Origin: Mesorhabditis belari
Lineage: Eukaryota; Nematoda; Chromadorea; Rhabditida; Rhabditidae
Length of the DNA: 64,000 bases
Direction of reading: 5' to 3'
NCBI GenBank assembly: GCA_958450365.1
Contig: CAUEEP010000915.1
Location: 682,001-746,000, forward strand
Positions 46,501 through 58,500 of this stretch are shown piece after piece; position 1 is the first letter of the stretch, and every line of letters begins with the position of its first letter. The notes under the pieces are model-generated. The model had not been told where the DNA came from. It saw only the letters and a list, made by a program, of their open reading frames with translations, and did no database searches. The translations under genes and the position numbers were made by a program.

Positions 46501-49500
46501 ATAATTGCGTTGAAAAATAACCAATTAATCTATGATTTAAAAGATTAGAAAGACCAATTATTCATTAGAAATAATGGTTTCTTCTAAATAAAAAGTGTTT
46601 ATTGGTCAATTTTAATGTTGTTTTTAGTTTAATTGGTGTATTTTTTTGGTTTTAAACGGAAGTACAAACAAAAAGACTTTCTGAAGAGCTTAATAGTAAA
46701 AGATTCTTATTTCTTATAAAATCTTTGCTAAAGCACCGAATTTGCCATGAAAAGTTACTGCCATTCAAAGCCAAACACTTTCTAAGCCAACATACACACC
46801 TTCAAGCGGTTCACATTTGCCGGCATTGTCGACAAATCCCGGTCGACACTTGCATGCACCCACGACGCAAACCCGATTCGCGCCACATTCGGCATCGTTT
46901 TGGCACTCGGCCGACTTGATCACTACAATCACTCGAAATTGATTAGACTTACACATTTTAAGGTTTGTTAATGTTTTCATGGGATTCGAAATTTTTCGAA
47001 AGGTTAACGAGGGTTTTGTTAATTTCAAATTGCGATCGGGGGATTCTCTAAAACGATTTCATGCTGTTTCAAAATCCTCAACCATGCTTTCCTTACCGGG
47101 CGTCTTCGCAGTGGTTGGAGGCGATTTGCACTCGTTCATCATCACAATCATTCCAATTGGACACATGCAACGACCAGTGTCCTCGTCACAGCTAAAACTC
47201 TGAACTACAAGAAATGAATCCAGCTTACCTGGATCCACCAGTGCAAATCTCTCCTTCTTCACACGAATCAAAAGGATTGGCTCTCTTTCGGAGAACGATT
47301 GGAGCTGATGGGACTGGAGCAGAAGGGGTAGTTGGTTGAGGAGCTGGAGGAGGAGTGGTACACATTCCAGCGATGGAAATCTGTCCAACTGGGCAGCGGC
47401 AGAAACCATTTTGGCATCTAAACGCTATTCGTACAAATTACAAGGTTTTATTTACGTGGATCCTCGTGCGCAAACAGTGTTCTCATCACATGCGCCTCCA
47501 GGGAATCCGATTTTCTTTTGCGGTTCTTCGGCCACACACCAATCACCCTTTGGCACCGGTTTCTCGATTGGGCAGATGCACTAAATTAGCTTATTAGTTA
47601 TTAGTTATTGGTTCAATATTAACTGCTTATTAGTCTCTAAAGTAACTCGTGCTAGATCTCAAATTTAGCAAGTTTGCCTTGTAATTTCCTTCTCTTCCTT
47701 CTCTTCCTTCCTTTCTCTTTCCCCTTGTATTTCTTCTTTCTTCTCTGGCAAGAAGATACGGATGGTTAGATCAGACAAGAAAGCAATCCAGGAAAGCGAA
47801 AGGTCGGGAGTTGAATCCTCTCCCCAGAAATATTTCTTTTCCATTCCTTACGGCCTATTTTTGAGACTATCTATCTTTGAATATTTTTAGCCAAGCAGTG
47901 ACTATCTTTGAATACTGTCAAGTTACATTTTAGATATCATTCCAATACGGTTCCAATACGGTTCCTATTTTGATCTAATACGGTTCCAATACGGTTCTTT
48001 TTTGGATCTAACACGGTTCCAATACGGTTCCAATACGGTTCCTATTTTGATCTAATACGGTTCCAATACGGTTCCAATAATTGATCGATCGTATAAAACC
48101 AAAAGCATACTCGAGTTGTTCCATCGGACAACGCGGCGCACTCAGCACCACCAACACATTGTTCTCCATGAGAGCAATCCTCCATTGGACGAGCATATTT
48201 CGAGTTTTGAGCTGAAAATTCCAATGCTTGCAGCGATTTTTTCAATAAACAGGGGCCTATTTTGTTAAGAGCAGCTGTTTTCTCAAAGTCACTACACTCG
48301 TTTTAAATTATTAATATCAAAAAACTTTTAGCTACTCTGCAAAAAAATTAAGTCAAACTACGAGCCACCGTTGGGGAGCCGTTTTTTTGCACAGCCGATT
48401 GAATTTTGGGTTAAAATTTTAGGATTTTTTTTTTAATCAAAAAGGACAGATTTTCTTTGACAAATTGATATCCATGCATGATTTTTTTATTCATTTTTTT
48501 ATTCATTTTGTATTCATAGTAGTATTCATAGCATGGCGTGCAGAAAAAAAAATGATAGAGTTCAAAAAAAAGTGCAAAAAGGCTTCGCAACGGTGGGAAA
48601 ACGGCTCGGGGCGTTGCATTTTTGTTTTAAATAGAGGAATTACTAGGGGATTTTTTTTTGGAAATGAATAAACAGTACTGGACAATGAAATATGATATTT
48701 GAAAAACGATCGTCACTTTCGTGCGTCTGTAACTCCCTTGTCTTTGAGTTTAAACTATTAGTGTTATACATTTTCTGAAAGCTCTTTTCAATGGCTACAC
48801 AATGGTAATATTAATATTTAGAAATACGGTAAAGACAAGGGAGTTACAGACGTGCGAAAGTGACGATCGTTTTTCAAATATGATATTTCATTGTCCAGTA
48901 GTGTATTTAAGGCTTAAGATTTTTTATGAATTAGTTTCTGTAAATAAATTTCAAACGGGTGGGATGTTTAGTGATGTTTGTAAATTTCGGAAAGTAAACG
49001 CAACGCTCCGAGAGCCGCTCCATGAGCTGACAACAATGAGAGCTGACAAGCAGTGTTTATTCGGTGATTATTGGTCTTGCCTTGACTCCAACTTTTCCCT
49101 CGTCTTGCGGCTTTTTTCTCAGTTTCCGGCAGAACACACGCATCTCCCAGTAGCACATGTCCATCCGGGCATTGACACGATTTATTTCGGCACACCGTGT
49201 TCCCCTTGCAAATTAAACCGATCGCTCGACATTCGGAATCGTCTTCTTTTTCGTTCGAAGTAAAAGTCGTTGTGGGAGTTGTGGGAGTAGGAGAAACGAG
49301 GTTACTCGCGCTTGGTGTTAGCGGCACTTCAATACTGGCGGCTGGGCGGCGTGGCGGCAAGGAAGCAAAAACTGGCGGTGGTTGTGCCGGTTGGGTGGGG
49401 CGAACTCTTAGAATACCTCCAAGTGTTGGTTGAGTGGGTAGCTTGATCGGTGGGCTGGTTGAAGCGGGAATGGTCGTAGCTGGGAGACAACGACCCAATT

Positions 49501-52500
49501 CACTAGCTTGAGAGCCAGCAGGACAGAGACAGAAGCCCTCCACACACATAGATCCGCCCACACAAGTGTCGAGAGGTCCTAGAAAGTCATGAGTTAAAGC
49601 AAGCAAACTAAATGAAGGCTAGGGCTTTATCCAAAAGGTTATTAAACTTATATCAAAAAGCGAGAGTAACCGTTTCAGTCAAAAAATCTTTTGGATAAGA
49701 TTATCAGCCATTTGAGATTGTCCGCCTCTTTTGCCATTGGCTAATCCTTTAAGCCTAAGTCTTTGAGCTGAAATATCTTGGTGTTGAGCTGTCCAATTGA
49801 AATATTCTTGATATCATTGAATTCGTCAAGTCTTTCTCTGTCGATTGGTACAAATAGAATTTCAGTGGAATAGCCTAACACCAAGAAATTTGAGCTCAAA
49901 GTTGGATTACCAATGACAAAGGGGTGGGGCGCGTATAAAAGGTCCGTCGCCCCGCCCCTTTTCCCATTGGAAAACTTTGAGCTCAAATATCTTGGTGTTG
50001 GGCTGTCCAATTTAAATAGTTTTTATATCGGTCGACAGAGAAAGACTTGGCGAATCCAATGATATCAAGAATATTTCAATTGGACAGCTCAACACCAAGA
50101 TATTTGCGCTTAAAGTTAGATTGCCAATGGCAAAATGGGCAAACCCCCACAATCTTTGGATACCACACACAGCATACCACATTGGGCTCCCGGGGTAGCC
50201 TTTCGGCCTAAAACAATCGGCTGTCGAGGTGAAGGAGGCTGAGTTTGAGAAATGGGAGGCTGGGTCTGAGGAGGGGCAGTTGGATAGGTTGGGAATGTAC
50301 GTGGTGTGGTGGCTGGGAGTGGAGGAGAAGGTCGTGGAGGGATGGTTGGTCGAGGCTGGGTCTGCACACAGATTCCCTTCTGGACGATCATTGTATGATG
50401 TGGACAGACACACCATCCTTCGCGGCAGATTGATCCTAGAGTTGCAATTTCTGAGATATTCAGTTTTTTTTGCCTACCTCCAGTACATTCACGTTCTCCA
50501 GAGCAACTGCCGCCAGGCGGAGAAGTCACCACTTCGTTCACTAAAACTCGTATTTTCTGAAGAACAGCAAATGGTGCTGTGCTACTGAAGTTCTAAATAA
50601 GTTTTAAACTCAAGATCGTTACTTATCAATAATTGGATTGGTTAAAAGAGTCATGCAAGTTATCAAACCCGTTCAAATCATGCAAAAATAAAGTTTCCAC
50701 ATGCAAGTCATACCACTGCACTCAACATTTGGATCATCTTCATCAGAACATCGCACTCGAACACTCGGCCCATCCGGCAGAGCTCTTTTTTCAGCTTCAC
50801 AATAGTTTGTGACCAAATTGAGAAAGTAATTTGGCGGACAAAGACAAATTCCATCAAAACACTCAGCATCTCCATGACAAATCCCATTTTCACAAACCAT
50901 TCCAGCTATTGGTAGTTCGTTGTTAGGTTTTGGTAAGCAATTCCCTCCAAACAATGAAAACCCTTTCTTACAAAGGCACAACCCATTGTCACAGTTCATA
51001 TTCTTTGAGCAATGACGATCTAACTCACATTCATCACTGCTGAATTGTGTCTCGACAGTACAAATGGGATTCCCATTGCAGACACAAACCTCTTTAAAAC
51101 ATATGTGATAAGAATCACAATCCAAATCTCTTTTGCATCTAGTTTCCTTAATTTCCCTTTTTTCTATCTTTCTTGTAAGGAATTTACAACGATCTATCGA
51201 CCATTCTGTTCCTTTTGGACAAAGACAATACCCATCTTCACACGTTGTTCCATTCGTGCAAATGCTTAAGTGATTACAGCCTTCATTCGGACTCTTTAAG
51301 ACTTCTTCTCTTATACAATTCTTGCCAAAGTTTATATGAAACGGTGGACATTCACAAATATTATGATCAGAACAATAAGAATCTTCGGAACAAGCTCGAT
51401 CGGTTGTACAAGGTGTGCCTGGCAGTCCCTCAACTCTTTCCACAATACACTTTGACTTGAAAGAGATTGTACCAATTGGGCAAAGACAATGATTTCGTTT
51501 GCAGGTTGAACCCTCCATACAGATTTCTCCATTTGAACAAGAATCCCCTGGACTGGCTTTTTTAATACAAATCCCGAAAAGCTCTTCTGTCCCGTCGAGA
51601 CAGAGACAAATTTTCCCTCGACACTTTGAGCCACCTAGACACAATTCTCCTTTAGCACATGATTGCCCAACGCCTGATGCTAAAGCATTTTTTGGGAACT
51701 GAACACATTCAGAATCTAGCACAAAATGAGTATCTGGACACTGGCAAAGTTTTCCAAGCCCAGAAATCGCTGAACATTCAGATCCAGCCGTGCAAAATTC
51801 TCCATTCTCACATGATTCTAAAGGATTTGAAAACTGTTTCTGTTCTTCTGCATTCACTGCATCAACTTTCTCATTGTAAATGGATGGAAGCATGTGTTTT
51901 CTTCTTGTACAAAATCCATTCATTGATTTACTTCCTCTAGGGCATCGACAAAAATCATGATCACAATAGGAATTCCCAGCGCATTCAAACTCATCTCCAC
52001 AAAACTCGCCTGGTTGAGCAAGTTTTTTCATCGAAGAAGTTGTGTTTTCTGTTTCTGTGTCCTCTGGTGAACCTAGAACTTTATCCGGTTCTTCAACATT
52101 CGCTGGTTTTTCTATATAGTTAGGATTTGGATTCAGATAAGCATCAATATTTGGTGGTCTATTGAAAGTCAAGCGTTGATTGCTTGTTGGAATCTGAATC
52201 TGATACGATGGAGGAATGACATTCACTTGAACTGGAGTCCCACCTTGCTTTAAATTCTCCGCAGTGAATGTAAAAGGTGGTAGATTGTTATTTTTGTTTG
52301 GCACATTTACAGCAAGAAATGGAAAGCTTGGAATCGCCATTGTTTGCACGGGAGAAATTGTAGGGATTGTTGATGGCAAGGTGGAAAGATAAGAAGTTGA
52401 TGGATTTGTGGATATTGTTGGGAATTTTGCTTTCCTTTCTTCAGCCTCTTGATTAACTGTACTTCTATCTAATTCCGCTCGAATTCGAGCTTGTGCCCAA

Positions 52501-55500
52501 GATGAATCTGATCGAGTAAAAGGCATAAAATCTTGTCCATATCCACTAAAAGCTTGTCCTTTATAGCTGTAATAACTTTGACGAACCAAATCAAATAGTT
52601 CTTCATTTGAGATTCGACCTGGTTGCGGAACACAAAAACCATTAGCCAAGACATAACTATTCTTACAAACACAGCTCCCATTGTCACAATAACTGAACTT
52701 GTGACAACTTCTACTTGATAAGCAGAATCGCCCTCTTGGTTGATCCGTTTGAATACATCGATCGTCAATTGTTTCCATTCCAGGTGGACACTCGCAAACA
52801 CCACTAATCGTACTGCAAAATGAGTTGTAACTGCAAACTTGATTCCTCATACAGTTATCTCCAGGTCTTGCTAGTTTAGCCGGTCGACATCTTTTTGTTT
52901 CAGGTTTCACACAAGTGCAAATACCATCAACACAAGTCGCATCTCCCTCACATTGATTTCCCGAGACACACTCACCACCCAATGGAATCACTACTTCACA
53001 ATAACCAGCAGTTGCTCTAAATCCATAAAGACAGCGACATGCTTGACCAAAACAGAAAGCATTTGCTGGACAATCGGTTGGATGTGTACATTTATGACCG
53101 AGTAAAATATTGGGAACACCTTCTAAATTGATTCCATAATTTCTTGCTAGATCTGAGCTAGCATTTGCTGGCAAAAAATTGTAACTAATGCTGTGCACTT
53201 GGGAATTGAATAAGGCATCGGCTTCACTTTTGTGAATGCACTTTCCGGTGTACTCAAAGAATTCACCAACACATTGACAGTAGTGTTGAATGCATGAAGC
53301 TCCATCTCGACATAGTGTTTCACAATTCTCTCCAAGTGTTGGCAAATAAGCAAATCTTGGCATTGCTTGGTTGATAAGCGGAGCTCCGGTTAGATCAACG
53401 ATTTCATTTTGAGCCTCATTTCCAGCGTACTTGTGATAGACTGTGATTGACCTCAAGACGCATTTCTTAGCATCTTCAATATATTCAGGAGGACAAGTGC
53501 AAAGGTTTTCCAAGCAAATCGATCCTCCCATGCAAATCGTTGAGTTATCACAAGAGTTTCCTGGTTGAACTTGTGATAGACTCTCGATTGAGACACATTC
53601 TTTCCCATCACTGACAAGTTTTGCTCCACAAGTACACACACCAAATCGACACTGAGATTCACCAACACAATCGTATCCCTTTTTACATTGGCCACCTGGT
53701 AGAACTTGATTGATCGCTTCTTGACAACTGTTCTCAACTACAGTTTCTCCTGGCTTACATCTACAAACATTTCTCAAGCATTCGGTTCTCAATGGACACT
53801 CGATAGAAGTTACGCATAACATTCCTGGTGTTGAGCTGGCTTTCTGCTTTGCTGGATCATCGGCGCAAGCACCCAATGAAATAATCATCTCTGGTGGACA
53901 AGTACAAATCTCTTTCACACAACTCGAACCACCAACACATTCTGATTGATTATTGCACGGTTGACCAGGTGCACTGATTTGAATTTGATTGATAATTTCT
54001 ATTGCTTGTTTCTCACTGCTTACACATTCTCCATTAATGATTACTTCATTTTCCATACAAATACAAAAACCTTCAACACAAATTGATCCTTTTATGCAAC
54101 GATGTTTTGGCACTTCACAAATTTGACCTGGTCCTCTTTCAAAATCTTTGTCTTTACGGTGAGAAAATCGTAAAGGAGTTGAAGAGATTGGAGTGATGGT
54201 GGTTAGAAGCGTTCTTGTAACAGTCATTGGTGATGTTTTCATCTTCGTGACTTCTTTTTTCTGATTTATCAGTACAATTCCCTTTTCCACACATTTCTTA
54301 TCCGTTAGATAGGTCTTTCCAACACACATACAGATTCCAAATCGACATTTACTGCCTTGAGTACAGACTTGTCCGAGTTGACAAGAGGCTCCTGGTTGAG
54401 CCACCGCTGCGATGCATTGATCATCTTTGAGAGTAAAGCCATAAGCGCATTTACAAATACCCAATTCACAAGTGGCATCCCCATCACAAGCTTCTCCATT
54501 CGAACAACGGCCACCTGGGTATTGATGGCATCGACCATTTCTCTCTGTTGCTCCATCAATGCACTTACAAACTCCATTGACGCATAAAGAACCGGAACTG
54601 CAACGATCTTGTGAAGAACAAGCCGCATTTAGACTCACAAATGCTCCCGGCACATCCACACAACGACCTCTCTGAAATGAACTTGATTTAAATCGGATAA
54701 CCTATATTTGCTTCTTTCTTTCTTTCTTCCTTTCTTCTTCCCTTTTATCTTTCCCTCTTTCTCTTGGCAAGTTAAGGTACCGGATAGTTTAGTGGTTAGA
54801 GCAATTGCCTGGAAAGCAAAAGCAATTGCCCGGAAAGCAGAAGGTCAAGGGTTCAATCCCCTCTTCAGAAATCTACCTTATCTTGCTAATTTCTTCACTT
54901 TTAAGGTACCGGATAGTTTAGTGGTTAGAGCAATTGGCCTGGAAAGCAAAGGCAAAGCCCAGAAAGCAGAAGGTCAATGGTCCAATCCCCTCTTCAGAAA
55001 TCTACCTTATCTTGCCAATTTCTTTACTTCTTTATTACAATTTACTAGTGTAATTTATAGCCAATTCAATAATAAACTTATTTTATTATTAAATATTCTA
55101 TTTTTCTAAGCTTACCTTAAAAACAGTGCCAGGTGGGCAATTCTGCTTGGCTGGAGAGTCTTGTTGGGGATTTGGTTTCTTCGAGCATCCAATTGCGAGA
55201 GTACATGTACAACTTCCATCCACGCATTCTAATGGAGAAGTGCAGAGATTTTCACCATCTCCTTCACAATTTCCTCCCAATGGAATTCGATTCTCTACAC
55301 AGTGACCACTCTTTTCCAAAAATCCCTCCAAACAATGACAGATATCATTGATACAGATCCCTCGATGACCGGCACATGTCGAAGCACCAGGCCAACAAAC
55401 CATCGAACTGTCGACTTGAGCTTCTCTTCTTTGCTTCAAACTTCTTTTCTCTCTTGCTTCGCTATTACTCCAACATTTCCCATGCAAAAACACGCCTTTC

Positions 55501-58500
55501 ATTGGACATTCACAGATATTATTGAAGCCACACTGCATGCTTTTTGGACAATTCGAATCAGATAGACAATTAATATTAGTAGGGGAAACACATTTCGAAG
55601 CAATTGCGATAGTTGTTGAGGGACAGATACATTGATTATGCACACAATGAAAGCTTGGAGGACACTCGGCGGTTAGCTCACATTTCGTCGTGTTGCCTAA
55701 ATAGGGAAAGAAAGGTTAGCAAGCAAGCTTTAAGGAAAATCGGAGTTTTTTCTCTGTTCTATTCTGGATTTAGATTAAAGTTTAGTTGTTGGATAAGTTT
55801 GCATTCCGTCTAAGCATGATTCAAAAAGCTTTCAGAGCTTCAAAAGCTTTCAAAGCTTCAAAAGCTTTCAGAGCTTCAAAAGCTTTCAAAGCTTCAAAAG
55901 CTTTCAGAGCTTCAAAAACTCAAAAGCTTTCTAAAATAAACCAACCAGGAACACAAGTCTGATCAACGGCTTTCTTCCCTTGAGGACAAACACAAATTCT
56001 GTCGATACATTTCGTTCCTGTGTAGGCTGAAGTGCATTGAGCATCGTTTAAACATCCGATTTGTCCCGGATAGATCACTAAAATCAGGGCCCATTTCATG
56101 CAAATAGTCTATGCATCCCGAAAAGTCTAGAGAAGTCATGGCAAAGCACCGGAACACGATCACGGTACAACTATTGATAAAAGTGAAGAGAAAATTAGGA
56201 AACTAAAGTGAAACTCTTCTAGTTTCTACCTTTTTCACACTTTCCATCGACGTTTACATGAGTGGAGAGGCATTGACACGACGGAGGATTGGTATTTCCA
56301 TTGCAATATGCACCAACCATACAATCAGTATTCAAAGAGCATCTAACTCCTACACCAGCTTGCTTACTACCACCTAGAGCATTCAAATAATAATCAAATA
56401 ATCAAAGCAAGCAAAACTGACCAAGTTTGATGATATTCTGTTTGACGGATTGTGATGGTGGAGTGTTAATGGCTCGATACGATTGTGGTCCTACATAGTT
56501 TGGAGGAGCAGTCTTATATGCGGGGATTGGTCTCTGAAAGTTGATAATCATTTAGAGTCAACTTGCAGCTTCAAAAAGTTACCGGCGTTGTGATGATATT
56601 GGGTGGTTGAGTTTGAAAGTTCGGCAACGGATATGTGGGTCGTTCTGGCTGTGGTGGTTGAGTCTGAATGGGCACAAATGGTTGTTGTGGGCGTTGGGGT
56701 GAAGCGGTGGCTTGTGGAAAGGGTTGAAGCGGTGATGGAGTTGTGTAGGTGATAGGATGATAGGGTTGATCGGGTGAGGAGACGCCCTATGAATTGTGAG
56801 GTAGGGCAATACAAATGATTCTAACTTGCTTCAAATCCGCTTGCTTGTTCTGATCTATAGCTCAAAAGATAGAGAATCTCAAGAGCTTTCGAATAAACTA
56901 AAGCACACCAAAAATCTCAATTTTAAAGAAAGTTACGTTGGTTTGAGTCGGACTCGATTCGACTACGCGCGAGTACGGTCCATCAGGCTACAAACCATTG
57001 TAACTTTCTTTAAAATTGAGCTTTTTCGATGTGCTTTAGTTCATTAGAAAGCTCTTGAGATTCTCTATCTTTTGAGCTATAGATCAGAACAAGCAAGCAG
57101 ATTGGAAGTAAGTTAGAATCATTTGTAATGTAACAGCTCATCATTTTTATGCCTATGTCTATTGTGAGGGTATGAGAGGAATGCAAGATATTCAGAAAAC
57201 AGTTTCCTACCGGTCGTTGAACATTTGAGATTGGTTGGATTGGTGGAAGAGATGGAATTGGTTGAATAGGTTGTGGAGGATGGTAAGGCTCAACAGGTAC
57301 CAGAGGAATAGCTGATGATGGTGGCTGAGTTTGGTATTGAGGAGTTGGGGTAGCCCATGGAGCGACAGCTGGTAGTGGGCCTAAAAATTGACATTGACAA
57401 ACTGTCTGTGATCTTTTTAGCAACATTGGTGTTTAGATATTTCGATAAAACAGGGTGAGTTGAAACTTACGAATGAAATTGCTCTTGATCCGAACGCATT
57501 CTCCATCGCGGAGGTCAGTATCTGCAGGGCAAACGCACACTGGGATTACCGAGTCACAAACGGACCCTTTCACACAAACTTCGCCATTATCACACAACTC
57601 TCCGGGACCTATTCAGGGATTTTAATTTTGTTATGAGATTTGTTGAGATTTGAATCAAAGTTATCAGTCTGGGATGGAGATTTTTAAATATTAGGCTGTC
57701 GAGAAAATCTATTCGTTTCTTTTCGTACTTTCATTTCATAAATCTGAATTTAATTTCAATTTAAAATAAATGAATTTGTTCACCGGAAGGACGAAAACAG
57801 TTAATTAGTTAATTTTTTGAAATTTTGGAAACTTTAGAGCTTTATAGCAGCTAGAGAAGCTGAAAAAAGGAAGATCTGCGATTTTTTTTTCTTGTTTAGC
57901 AAGATATTCTCTATGAGATTCTTTTCTAGATATTTCTAGGTATTTCTAGGTCTTTTCTAGGGCTTAAAATCTAAACCCAACTCTAGTAATGCAATTATTT
58001 TTTCTTGTAGCTTTTCCAGACACCGATTTGAGTAGCTAGTCTAGGCTCAGCTAGATCCTGAGATCTTCATACTTCACTGATCTTCATACACCTACACTAC
58101 TGGACAATGAAATATCATATTTGAAAAACGATCGTCACTTTCGCCCGTCTGTAACTCCCTTGTCTTTACCGTATTTCTAAATATTAATATTACCATTGTG
58201 TAGCCCTTGAAAAGAGCTTTCAGAAAATGTATAACACTAATAGTTTAAACTCAAAGACAAGGGAGTTACAGACGCGCGAAAGTGACGATCTTTTTTCAAC
58301 TATGATATTTCATTGTCCAGTACTGTAGATCTTCAAACTTCACTGGATCTTTGAATCATTTTCAATTATTGCTTTTGACATTACCATCCGCCTAACTCCC
58401 GTAAACATTCTAAAAGAAGTCGGTTCTATTTTTCAATATCCCTCTAAATGTTCTCTAGGTGTTTTTGTTGAATTTTCATCCGGTTTTCATTCATTAATTT

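Noticed and set aside
48802..49263. 153-codon plus-strand frame
   Set aside because: Antisense shadow of exon 20 of the giant gene, running into a MITE.
49741..50010. 89-codon minus-strand frame between exons 19 and 20
   Set aside because: Lies inside a palindromic MITE in an intron.
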